The notes under the pieces are model-generated. The model was not told the DNA's origin. It saw only the letters and a list, made by a program, of their open reading frames with translations, and did no database searches. From Ditylenchus dipsaci (Eukaryota; Nematoda; Chromadorea; Rhabditida; Anguinidae), in the NCBI GenBank assembly GCA_004194705.1, contig SADC01001331.1:62001-126000 (forward strand): 64,000 bases of DNA, given 5' to 3'. Made by a program: the position numbers and the translations under genes. This document shows, one piece after another, positions 1 through 11,300 of the stretch; position 1 is the first letter of the stretch; each line of letters begins with the position of its first letter.

Positions 1-77
1 AATTCAAAAATTTATGGCAGAAATAAAGTAGAGAGAAAAAGTTGATCCACTCTGTATTTTCTTTATTGGTTTGATAT

Positions 78-2399
78 TCAGGCTTCCGGATTTTTTCGAA
101 AGTTTACACCCACCTGGTCGACCACTTGCCCCGGCAAGGGTTGTATGAGCAATGAACTGTGGATGGGTGCTACATTAACTAAAGATTGACATTCATGTCC
201 ACACCCATTGCTGCAACACTTCTGATTAGGCTGCTGACAGTCGGTGTCCAGACGGCAACGCTCCACACATGCTCCTCTGCCTGAGGGTCTGGGGCATTGC
301 CCTATGGTGGGTGATGATTCTGATGGTAGAGGGGATGGAGCGGTCAAAGATTGCTGTGGCTGTTGTTTTGGCACTGAGAATAGTGGTTATTAGTATGTGA
401 CTACCAAAAGTAAAGCAAGTTAATTGACTATTTTGCTCACACAGGCAGTTCCAGATCAGGCTTGGCCTATCTCACTTTAGCCATCATTTTTCATGTGGTG
501 GAGCTAAGGTTAAAATTAAATTCACAAAAAATATATTATTTAGTCAGTTAAAAGCCCCGTATTGATAACTATAAAAACTAGAAAGGACGAGACCCGACCA
601 AAGGCACAATTCATTAGAATAAAAAGTAAAAATTTGATGGAAAAATAAAAAAGCTTTGTGAAGCAATAAAATTTACAGTTTCGATTTTGCAAATTATTAA
701 GGACCATACTTGCTGATGCAGATGAGAATTTGGCAAATTCAAATGCGCGCGGACACTATTATTTCGTCTCTCACTGTACTCTTGAGTCGCTCGAAATAAC
801 TCCAAAGAGTAGAGTGCGAGACGAAAGAGAAGTGTCCGCGTACACTTTAATTTGCCAATTTTCATTTGCATCAACAAGTATGGTCCTTTAAATTTACAAT
901 TTTATTGATCTACTGTAAAATTAGTGTATCACGTTGTGTGAAAGCAAAATTCTTAGCTTTGGTTTGGCATATAACATACGGCCCAATCCAACAAAGGGAG
1001 GAGAGGTTTTTGCCTTGGTACCCCCTGTTGTTTTTTTGTTATTTTTTAAGCTTAAGCTTTGGCGAAGCTAGGCAAGCGTATGTTAGGACGAGCTCAAACA
1101 TATCTTAAAATCATTTTTGAGTTTGTTTCAACATATGTTGGTCTAATCCAACATATGTTGGTCTAATTTTGCCTGCGCCTGAGCCTGGAAAATAGCGAAA
1201 AGAAATTAAACAGTGGGAACCAAGGCAAACCCCCCCCCCTTTGTTGGATAGGGCCTAATATGCCATAAGAATATCATATCGAAATAAAAATAGGGGTAAA
1301 AGATGCCATGATCTGCCTGTGCAACCAGGGGCCGTAGTAACAATAGTAGTAACAACTTCCGTGGCTAAAAGTGGAATATCTCAGAATTCAGTCCACTTTT
1401 TGAAAAGCAGTTTTTTGCAAACAAAAATAAACAAGTTTTATCTTCAGATTTTATTACAGTCATCTGAATAGCTCATCGGTAATCACTGAATGCAAAAAAA
1501 ATATCCGCAGCTGCGGATATTTTTTAAGCAACCCTATCGATTGGATTCTTAGACGCCAAAATGAGCGATTCAGATGACTGTAATAAAATCTGAAAATAAA
1601 ACTTGTTTATTTTTGTTTGTAAAAAACTGCTTATCAAAAAGTGCACTAAACTCCGAGATATTCCACTTTTAGCCACGGAAGTTGTTACTACTAATATTAC
1701 TACGGCCCCAGGGTGGAGAGCTTACCCATAGGGACACATTTGACAGAGTCTTTATTTCTGACGCACATTTCTCCGGCACCACACATTTGCTCTAAAACAG
1801 TTATTATTTGAATCAATTTTCGAAATTTGCAAATATTAGATTTCATAAACCATTTTAAAAACTTTGATTAATTTCAAAAGTTTTTTAAACCAAATGTTTT
1901 AGTCAACAACCCTATCGATTGGATTCTTAGACACCAAAAATACTACGACTGACCAACCGGCTGCAGTTCAAATTACAGTATATTCCAATTTTTTCTTTAT
2001 CCCTGCAAATTCTCATTTTTAGAACCATTTATTTTGCTCTTTGATTTTTAAAAATGAATTTGTTGATTATATTATAAAAGAATATAACTATTTCTGCCAG
2101 AAAAATTCCAATACTATGTTTACTAATATGTTGCAAAAGCACCCACTAAACAAGGATCAAGCTGGCAGAGACATAAACAAGCAGTGCCTGCTTTGGTGTA
2201 TCCATGAGGACACTGCAGAGTACACCCAACTGGTCTCTCGTAACAATAAGGGGTGGACGAGGGAATCAGGAAGGATTGCAAGATGCCTGGCGGAAACTGT
2301 TGCTGGCCATTCTGAGGTGACAAAGGACGAATGGCATGCAGTTGGGCTGAAGTATTGACTACCACACAGCACAACAAAAATATCCTCAACAGGCCCCAA
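78..2399 (-). CDS. Secreted antistasin/WAP-type protease inhibitor, two exons seen
   Basis: The minus-strand exon at 2399-2152 encodes a hydrophobic signal-peptide-like stretch ([13 protein letters not shown]). A Cys-rich segment follows, with [20 protein letters not shown], typical of antistasin-like inhibitor modules. A donor GT at 2151-2150 and an acceptor CAG before 373 join it in phase to the exon at 373-78. That exon holds one WAP four-disulfide module (CPRPSG..CVERC..DTDC....[11 protein letters not shown]) and a TGA stop at 80-78. AATAAA on the minus strand lies just downstream (67-62). Both module types inhibit serine proteases in secreted proteins; the target is unknown. No ATG was found in frame in the first exon, which follows an acceptor-like CTGCAG, so an upstream exon carrying the start codon is expected beyond 2405. 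The 1.8-kb intron holds three foldback elements. That the two exons form one gene is inferred from phase and theme. Confidence 0.6.
701..887. mobile_element. TTAA-flanked foldback MITE (AGGACCAT family)
   Basis: An inverted repeat begins GGACCATACTTG at 701 and ends CAAGTATGGTCCT at 887, bracketed by TTAA at 697-700 and 888-891. The arms cover most of the 187 bases. TTAA target sites with short TIRs are the signature of piggyBac-like elements. It sits in the intron of the WAP gene. Confidence 0.7.
980..1255. mobile_element. Foldback MITE with degenerate 8-bp target duplication
   Basis: The TIRs are GGCCCAATCCAACAAAGG at the left and its near complement ending at 1255. An inner CCTTGGTACCCCC / GGGAACCAAGG pair is shared with the element at 2783-3106. 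The flanking octamers TAACATAC and TAATATGC differ at two positions, which fits an old hAT-type insertion. Confidence 0.55.
1328..1709. mobile_element. Long-arm foldback element
   Basis: The left arm starts GGGGCCGTAGTAACA and the right arm ends with its complement near 1709. The arms run about 150 bases each and include GTGGCTAAAAGTGGAATATC and its complement, with a short hairpin ATATCCGCAGCTGCGGATAT in the centre. The word CAACCCTATCGATTGGATTC at about 1532 recurs at about 1909, outside the element. No clear target duplication was found. Confidence 0.6.
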
Positions 2400-2782
2400 C
2401 TGCAGTGGGTAGTGTTCTGTATTTGTTAGGCATTTCAACTCTAGATAATAGGAATAACAGTTATAGAAAGTCCAGTCACCTGCGGATAATACTTCTTTTC
2501 ATCATAAAGACTAAAATATTAAAAGCTTTAGACATTTTTTACAATTTGCAGGGTGCCTGTCAAAAGAAAACCGATGAATCTGAGATTAACAGTTTCATTC
2601 TAGTCTTCACTTCAAGAGAGGATTACATTTTTTACAAAGGATCAAATTGAAAAATCCCGGCCAATCCGTAAATTTTTCCGGCAAATCAATGAATTTTCCC
2701 GGTAAATTTGTAAAAGCTTTTATTCTTGGTTATTTTATTTTCAATTTTTTCAACTAGCGTGTAGCTCGAGAACTCAGATTTC

Positions 2783-3106
2783 GGCTCTATTTAAGAAGAG
2801 GTACCATTTTTTGCCTTGGTCCCCCTATTGATTTTTTTTGTAAATTTTAGGTTGTACGGAACAAGCGACAAATTACTGCAATCTTATATTTTTGAAGCAG
2901 TATTCCGTCAGAATTGCAGGTCTAAGTAATTGAATGTTTTGAAGGTGTTCTTTGATCAGATGGGGAAAATATATGATTAGCTAAGCAGTTGAATTGTTAT
3001 CTTGGAATTGTCGATGGTGTGTTATCAATAAAATTTACAAAAAATATCAATAGGGGGGGGGGGGGGGAACCAAGGCAAAAAATGGTACCTCTTCTTAAAT
3101 AGAGCC
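2783..3106. mobile_element. hAT-like MITE with perfect 8-bp TSD CAGATTTC
   Basis: The left TIR, GGCTCTATTTAAGAAGAGG, is matched by its complement ending at 3106. The octamer CAGATTTC flanks both sides (2775-2782 and 3107-3114). The arms extend through TACCATTTTTTGCCTTGGTC to a polyG tract at 3052-3067. It lies just upstream of the WAP gene. Confidence 0.85.
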
Positions 3107-3114
3107 CAGATTTC

Positions 3115-4700
3115 TTACAAGCTATCAACTGATCAAAATTAGGTTTCCAAAAGGATAGAGGAAAATGTCTTTCAATAGAGAAATTTTTTCGAAAACTCGG
3201 CCCATTTGAAGACCTCCTCCCCCAACTTTTCGGAACCTGATTTAGTCAGTTCATAGCTTGCAAGAATGCTGAGCTACACGCTAGTCGAAAATTTTCGAAA
3301 AATTAGAAAGGAAATGATCAGGAATAAAACCTTTTACAAATTTGCCGGGAAAACGGGACACTTTACATACAGCCTTTTTATAAATCACAAAGCAAAGCTC
3401 AGGAAAGTAAAATTTGACTGAAATTAAAAGGCGAATGGCAGTCAGATTCACTTTTTAGGGTTTTATTAAGGTTTTGTTTTGGGGTTGTTCAATACGTATC
3501 TAAAATTCATATCATCTACAGAGTAACACAAAATTGCTGTCTCATTTTTGAAGAATCGGCGTAGGTAGTAGTTCCATACCCCATCGTTTTCCAAGAAAAA
3601 AATACCAAGGAAAATTGATGACCGTAATTAAGCTACCTGGAAGAAATACAAAAGATTTCATTATAAATACAACCACTTTTTACGAAGCATATCAATGGTG
3701 CATTCCAGCAGCGCTGAAAATAATACAAAAGCAGTAGCAAGTTGTTGAATTCAAATTTGAAAAACCCAACAAAAACATCTTCAAAAACGAAAAAGCTCCG
3801 GCGCCAAAAATGCACTAGTTCTAGAAATATCTGCAGTTTGAAATATCTTTTAGCGCCAGTCGGACCTTAAAATTATCGACCAGTGCCAATGTAGCGCCGA
3901 CACTATCAAAGAATAAAACCAGCAAAGCTATAGGTATCCAAAATATTTTTTGCTAAACACCGATGTAGGCTAAAATAGCTGTCGCAATATTAAACAACTA
4001 GTATTAGATAGCAGTATATTTAGAATCAGCTAGAGGTGGGTAGAGCACTAGTGGTCATTGCTATTACTACACATCCAGCTGCATGTAGTATATACAGTCA
4101 CGTATTTAGTGCCTTTTGACGCACAACCCACAAAAGGAGTACAAGTAACTCTGCTTCTGGTGGACGGCTAGGTGAGTGCAAGGGGGAGGAGCAATGGAGC
4201 GAGGAAGGGGGTGGAGCACCTGCAAATGAACAACAATCATAATAGTGTTGGTTGGCGCTTGGCTGCGCGACCTCTTTGTGTCAGATCAATGGGAGCAGCA
4301 GCGAGTATGAGTATGCTGCTGCTAAATCAGCTCTCTGACCAGCCCTCAACTTATTATTATGACCCAGCCGGCAGTAAAGGTGGACACAGGAAAGGGAAGT
4401 AGATTGCACCTCCTCAATATAGTTGACGGAGGGAGGGAAAAACAAACATTGAGAAGCAATGATTCCTACTTAACTCTTGGTCAAACCTGCCACCAAAACA
4501 ACAATATTGGGCTGGCAGAAAATGTGGATCTTTAATAATAAACCGTGGCGCGATGGCGATGGCACGGTATAATCTTACCCAAAGTACAAAAGCTACTGTA
4601 CAAACAGAAAAGTGACTGTTACAAAATGCAATTTTCCATCAAATTCTTATAAAAGTTGGATTTTACTTGACATATGCACGTTCTAGTGCCAGATTTGTGA
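3115..4700. other. No gene recognised
   Basis: This stretch is AT-rich, with only short open frames and no family match. The part at 4120-4400 is less AT-rich and contains the open frame 4172-4402, but no domain or splice context supports it as coding. Confidence 0.4.
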
Positions 4701-4765
4701 TATGCCCTCAATTTTTCACAAAGAAAGAACTGGTACTCCTGCGTATAATAACATATAATTTTTAA

Positions 4766-4945
4766 AAGACCATGGTTTTTGCGCGCAGTGGCATGTGCAA
4801 AATTTAAATTGGCGGAGGACACTTCTCTTGGAGTGACTCTTTGGAATAATGTCGAACGACTCCAAAGAGTATAGTTTGAGACAAAAGAGAACTGTCACCG
4901 CCGATTCGAATTTCGCACATGCCACTGCGCGCAAAAACCATGCTG
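4766..4945. mobile_element. TTAA-family foldback MITE, right end eroded
   Basis: TTAA at 4762-4765 precedes AAGACCATGGTTTTTGCGCG. The right arm ends GCGCAAAAACCATG near 4943. The interior, with CTCCAAAGAGTA, is shared with the element at 701-887, so this is the same family. The right TTAA is lost. Confidence 0.6.
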
Positions 4946-5209
4946 CCAGATACTTTTTCAAAAATAAGGACATTTGATCAAAATAAGGACATTTTAGGGT
5001 TTTTTGGCCAAATATGCGGCTATATTACCATATTACAGTAGCGCAAAATTTTTTATTTTAGATTTTTCATTTTGATTGTTGATACAACACCCTACATTAC
5101 AGGCCTGCTAACTTAGTGCGGTCGAAAAAGTTACGAGAAATCAGATTACTTTGGCACCTTGCTAGAATAGCAACATACGATAAGAATAGGAAATATAGAG
5201 CGACATGCT

Positions 5210-5590
5210 GTTCCGTTAACAGGAGAACAGCCGGTTGTAAGATTCGCTGATTCTGACGCAGAATTTAACGCTGAACATCATGGTGCGGGTCCTTGCCGCC
5301 TCGATGATGGATCAAGTGGGTGAAAAAGGGCTTGGAAGTTAACAAATTTGGCATAGTCAAAATACAAATGGATAACCGCAAGTTTTCAATCAATGCGCCC
5401 CGATGGTCATACTGCACCATTGCTGATAATACACCAAAATGACCGCCAAAAGTTCAGTTTTCTAATAATACCAAACATAAACTTTCTGGTTTTTAAAAGT
5501 TGAGATAAATCACACATTGTTGGTTGAAGTAGGGATTTTTCAAATGTCCTACTCTGGCATTTTACCGTATGGACCAAATTTTCGTCACCT
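5210..5590 (+). repeat. Dispersed repeat, inverted partner at 17540-17905
   Basis: About 370 bases here reappear in reverse orientation at 17540-17905. Shared words include GCGCCCCGATGGTCATACTG and AACATCATGGTGCGGGTCC. A more diverged third copy is at about 48500-48720. No coding potential or TIR was recognised. Confidence 0.7.
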
Positions 5591-5642
5591 TTTAATTTTG
5601 TTCATAACTTTTCAAATTTTCAGTGTTTTGAAACAAGTTTTT

Positions 5643-6274
5643 GGCGCTACTTGCATATACCCCCCCCCAAATCAACTTTTTTTAAAATGTTCCCAAACAC
5701 CCTATATCGACCTAAAATCGCCTCAGAAGCTCGAAAAAGACATTATTATTGAGTTCTGGTCAATAAAAAATCGAGTTTCTGGACCACCAAAAAACACCCA
5801 TTTTGACCATTTTCGAAGGGATTTAAGCCTGTATTAGGGTGGAAATAGACCAAAAAGGGACCAATTTTGAACGAAAAGGAAGATGTTGAACATAGTTTTG
5901 TTGACTGGGGCCTACCGCATAAATAAACTCTGGTATGCATACATTTTTATGCATCCAGAGTCACTTTCGAGTGATTTGCGTCTAAGGTATGTGGGTGTGC
6001 GCATCTCACTTACCTAAGACATAATTCCGAGCAAGACTCTTGAAAAAAGTGCATTTAGATACTATTTTTGCCCAGCTCCAGTGACCAAAACATGATAAAA
6101 CAGGTAAAAAGTCGAAATTCAAAAGTGCCCAAAAATCAATTTTTTATTGACCAGAACTTAAAAATAATGTCTTTTTTGGACTCCTGAGGCGATTTTGAGT
6201 CGATATAGGGTGTTTTAAAATACTTTTAAAAAAAGTTGATTTGGGGGGGGGGAGGGTATATGCAAGTAGCGTCA
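5643..6274. repeat. Palindromic repeat with nested foldback
   Basis: The left arm (GGCGCTACTTGCATATACCC then CCTATATCGACCTAAAATCG) is mirrored at 6132-6274. The loop carries a copy of the CTGGAGCTGGGCAAAA foldback family (about 5895-6090), so an older palindrome seems to have been entered by a second repeat. Confidence 0.55.
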
Positions 6275-6690
6275 AGTTTTTTTTGTTTGAAAGCTGACAT
6301 TCTAGGCAATCGAATGACTCCTTATTTGTATCAATATCGCTGTAAAAGATCGAAATTTTTAAAGTTGAAAAATGTCGTAATTTTTCTCTAATTTTAGGCA
6401 AAATGGATTACACGATCGAGCAGAAGGTTTGGTGTGTGGTGTCCAGTTATGATTTTACATCGGTTGAGCCAATTCGACTGTCTAATTAATGATTTAAGAA
6501 AAATCTCGTTTTTCGGGCAGGATCCCGTTTTTTTTTTCGATTTTGCGATCGCCTTTCTGTTTTATTTTATCCGAAAATCTAGTCCTGTTATCCCGCTACA
6601 CCCTTTTAGCCAACTCTACCTCTAGTTAATAACTTGAAAATGCGCAAATTGGCATTGATTATTATTATTTTTGAATATTTTTCTCAGATA

Positions 6691-6859
6691 CAGTCAAACC
6701 CCGGTTTAGTGCGACCCCTGGGGACCGGAAAAAGTTGCACTGAATCGGGGTTGCACTTTCGAGACTTTCAAAGACTTTTGACCAAGTCTATCAACCTCAA
6801 GGTTGCACTAAATCGGGGTTCGCACTAAATCGAGAGCGCACTAAATCAGGATTTGACTG
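6691..6859. mobile_element. pogo/Tigger-like MITE, word GGTTTAGTGCGACC
   Basis: CAGTCAAACCCCGGTTTAGT at the left and GGATTTGACTG at the right are bounded by TA (6689-6690, 6860-6861). The internal word GCACTAAATCGGGGTT is reiterated. CAGTC termini plus a TA duplication fit pogo/Tigger elements. Confidence 0.75.
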
Positions 6860-7189
6860 TATTAGTCATTGTTACAAGCCAAAAATATTACAACTTTTGT
6901 GTGTGTCATTCAACAAAACTTGCTATCTATTTACTTTTAGTATTTTCTGGCTCCAGTTTACCTCTAGTTATTATATATCATAGTTATTATCGTGTTGCTC
7001 GAAAAAAATAAAAAAAGAGGTATCATGGTTTTTTAGTCAAAATTTGAAAAATTTAAATTGGCGCCTTTTGAATTTAAAAGGGAATAAAGGCTGTATTGGG
7101 AGGGGAAGGCACTAAAAGGAGGCCACTTTTATGGCAGATCGTTAGAAATTTAAATATCTGTATTCTTCGACTGCCTCACCATGTTTTTC

Positions 7190-7330
7190 AACTGGGCCGT
7201 GGCAAAAAGAGACTCTATATGCATTTTATGGTCAAGAGTACTTCTCGGAATCATGTCTAAGGTAAGTGTGTGCGCGCATCTCTAACTCTCAAGCTAACTC
7301 TCACGAAAGTGACTCTGGATGCATGAAAAA
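7190..7330. repeat. CTGGAGCTGGGCAAAA foldback family copy
   Basis: The arms GACTCTATATGCATTTTATG and GTGACTCTGGATGCATGAAA enclose CTAAGGTAAGTGTGTGCGCG. The same structure occurs near 5895, 9617, 10181, 18185 and 54170. Confidence 0.5.
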
Positions 7331-8394
7331 GAACCAAAAAACGCGCGGCTTTCTCATGAAATCGGGGTCGAGAAACACGAATATGAAGTTATTTCCTCCA
7401 CCTGATCAGTCCCTGTGGGGGATTCTGAACTCAAGCCGTTGATTTTTTATTGAATGGTATATAGGGTTTTTTCATATCGCATGGACACTACCATATGTTC
7501 CGTTGTAAGTAAATTTAATGCGCTAAAAAACGGTAGAAACGTTTTAATCTGGCATTTTTCCACACGAAAATTGATTTTCTGAAAAAAATTTGACTGAAAT
7601 TTGGCTAAAAACTTGATTCACCTTGGCTCCCCAAATCAAAAGTTCAGATATTAGTGAATTTTTTTAATTAATTTTTTATTTAGATGCAATTATACAATTA
7701 TCGTTTTAGCAAAAAATAATAACTAAATAGATGATTAGACCTAATTTTAGAAAAAAAATATGAAATGCGCCCTCGGACTAAATAAGTGCTAAAAATGGCA
7801 CGAAAAGAATGATTTTTCGAAAATTGAAAAAAAAAAGTTATGCCCATTTCCAAGTGAGGATTGTTGAATTTACAGTACACCTTTAGGAAACAAGGCCTTA
7901 ACGTTTTGGGGTGGGAAAAGTGCGAAAACATGGTTTTAGCATGTCTTGGCCGACCATTGTTCAAAAATAGCAAAACCAAAATTTGACCTTTTGCCGTACA
8001 CCACTTGGCAACGGTACTTGGCTACCGCTCAAAAACATTTTTTTTCAATAAATAGACAGCTTTTATCCCCTCATCTCCCCTACACGCAGGAAATTAATTT
8101 TTTTTATGGCCCTTAAGCCGCAAAATATACCCTTTAATATCGCCGACGGGTTTAAGAGAATATCCAGTTACTCTTCTAAACTGTTTCATCGTGACACTTC
8201 AGGAAAAAATGTTAAATTATTGGCAAATTTTTCTTCAAAAATGGTCAACTGCGCTGAATAAATATGTTTTCTACGTGGTTCTAATGGATGAAATGTAAAA
8301 ACGTGCTTTTGGGGTGTTTTGCGAAGACGCGGTATGGTAGAGTCTGGCCTAAAGTATAACTATAAAAATGATTAATCGCTAATTTTTTTTTAGA
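7331..8394. other. No gene recognised
   Basis: AT-rich intergenic DNA upstream of the putative Fic gene. Homopolymer runs abound. No TIR pair or conserved reading frame was seen. Confidence 0.4.
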
Positions 8395-11300
8395 ATGCGT
8401 TGCCAGATCATTGGTACACTTAACGAGCTTGAAAATCAACAACTCAAGATTCTAGCTAGCAAGAGAGATGAGTTGTGTGAAGCCATCCCTTGTCTCAACC
8501 ACTGGCGGGATGCTGTGTTTGCTATCTACTGTAAGGATGTGCTTAATTTATCGCAAGAAGGTGAAGAAGCTCCGCAACCATACAACCTTTGAGGACGTGC
8601 ACAACTTACTGACCTACCAGTTGTGGCCAGTAGCCTACCAGTTGTGGGTGGCAGGAAACAGTTAGATGATGATGAAGACCAACCAACGTCAAAGCCGAAG
8701 ATCACTGAAACACCAAGTTGTTGCAAATATTGGCAAAGCTTATGCTCAAATATTAACAGTTGTGGATGAGCCTTTTAAGACCTTGGTCGGTTGCTTTTGC
8801 TTAAGTAAAAAAGAGTTAATTAGTTATTTTAGGATGCCCAAATCATTCATAAAACTCTTTTTGGGGGATTGCCCAACTCTAATTCTGGGAATATATTCGC
8901 AAGAGATGCGGATCTTGCTGGAGAATTCAATAAAATCCTAGAGTGGATAGAAGATCAAATGGAGAAACAAGATATTGATACAGTTACTCTTGTCGCCCTT
9001 TCCAGCTTTGCTATCGTAAAAATTACTATCCATTAAGTCTGGGTACAGGTGAAGGTTATTCAAAATAAACATTCTTGCCAAAATTTGGGTGTTGCTCAAA
9101 TTTTCAGCACTTGGTTGAAAAAATTGACTTTTAAAAGAGAAGTTTTGTAATTCTGTAGTTGGGTCGGACCCTCAGAAAATGGAAATCGAGTGTTTGGGAT
9201 CAATTGAAAGCCTGCGATGTGCTGAGTACGATAGCACCGAATTCGACCACTTTTTGTTGTTAATTCGCCGAGCTGTGGTCTCTCGAAGTTTGGTATTCAC
9301 AAAAACCAACACATTTTTTAAACGATTTGTACTACATAAAAATCTGATAATGTACATTCGTTCAAGAGCTAATTCGATGCAGAATGAGTTGCTCTTTCTA
9401 AAGAGCACAAGAGCTCAACAATGGACGATACGTAAAAATGCCCGCGTTTGGGCAAAAAGTGCCCGCGTTTTTCGGTTTAATTCAAAAAGGCGTGTGCCCG
9501 CATTTTGTAAAAATCCACTTGATGAAAGGGATAGGCCAGTTTGCGAAACAGCCAGTTCGCGATGGCCAGTTCGCAAGGGTCTTTGTTACGGCCAGTTCGC
9601 GATGGTTATTCCCGGTTTTAGTCACTGGAGCTGGACAAAAAAAGACTCTATATACATTTTGATAAAAAAAAAGTCTAACTAGGAATCATGTCTAAGGTAA
9701 GTGAGTGCGCGCATCTCTAACCAACTCTAACCAACACTTATTTTGGGCGAAAAAATTCCCATTAAAATCGGAAATCGGCTGCACCCTCCTAAGCGCTTCT
9801 AAGCGCGTTCAGCGCTTTAGAACAAGAAATTAGTTCTGCATCATCCTGACGAAAAATTTCCAAAAAAAAATTGGTAGGAAGTAAGACTAAAACAGCCTTT
9901 GAAGTTTGCTAGTCATTCTAAGTTTTTTCAGTTCTTGACGTAGAACTTTTTTTTAAACTTCTTTAGTCCCCCCCATACTAGGATTTTTTGAAAAGTGACC
10001 CAAAAGCACCTTAGGAACTCATTTTTTCTGCACAACACGATGCGAGAAGCATATCTAAACACTTTCTGAATAAAAAAAATTGAATTTTGTCAAAAAAATT
10101 GTCACCCAACCCTTGGGGGTATATGGTCTTTTTAGGCTATTTTAGGGTTATTTTTTGGTGATTTACCACATTTTTCTTGCTGGAGCTGGGCAAAAAGATA
10201 CTCTATATGCATTTTATGGTCAAGAGTACTTCTTAGAATCATGTCTAAGGTAAGTGAGTGCGCGCATCTCTAACTCTCAAGCCCCCTGCGCCCCTTCGGG
10301 GCGCAGGGGCTTGGGGCTTGGAGTTGAGATGCGCACACCCACATACCTTAGACACAAATCACTCGAAAGCGACTCTGGATGCATAAAAAATGTATGTTTA
10401 TTGTCTTGAAAGGAATTAGAAATATGAGAGTAAATTTTTACGTGTAAGAGCAGTTTTACATGCAAATCGGATACAGTCGACGCTCTCTATAACGACGCTC
10501 TTTATAACGACTCGCTCTTTATAACGATCCGGAAAAAAGAAGTATTTTGTCTTGAGCTAAGTCATTCAAGTCAAAACGACGCTCTTTATAACGACGCTCT
10601 CTATAACGACTCGGTTTAGCCGGTCCCTTGAGAGTCGTTATAGAGAGCTTCGACTGTACGCTGATCATGAATCCGATGTTGGATTTTCAAGTTTGGCTTA
10701 TAAAAAATTTTACGTCAAAAATTGAAAAAAGTAAGGACGACTAGCAAATTTCAAAATCCATTTTGATCTTACTTCACTCCCCCCCCCCCTGCTTTTTTCG
10801 AAATTTTTCGCCAGAAGATGCAGAGCTGTTTAACGCATGTTCTTAACTTCCACGAGCTTCACCGTTTCCACTTTTTAGATTTTGTATTTTTCAGTTAAGA
10901 ATATCGAGATTGACCCCAAATTTTTCGGATTTTTGGAGGGTTGAAAAATTAACCCACGTGTGGGCTAATTAGAAAAAATACGGTAACTCAATTTTGATAG
11001 GATTTTTTTAGAAGCAAAAACATCTCAACTTCTAATTAAATTTTTTTTAGATAGAAATTATTTTTAGAAAAACTTGAACCACATCCAATTGTTTACTTCT
11101 AGGTGTTTATGCGAAAATTGTGGATGGCAACACTAGATTATCGCAGCTGATTGCTGCCTCTATACTTGTCAAGTCGGGCTTTCCGCCGGCATTAGTAAAT
11201 ATCGGAGACTTCAACATACTCAAAAACCAGATGGAAAATACTGGATCCAGAGATCCCAGGCAGTATGTCGATTTCTTCATCAACTCATTGGATAAAACAA

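Noticed and set aside
9179..9682. 167-codon frame as a gene
   Set aside because: No domain, no splice context, and its 3' part overlaps a dispersed repeat copy.
10181..10395. AGGTAAGTGAG in a stable stem, considered as a spliced-leader RNA
   Set aside because: No Sm-binding site in a plausible place and the copies vary in the putative leader; described as a foldback repeat only.
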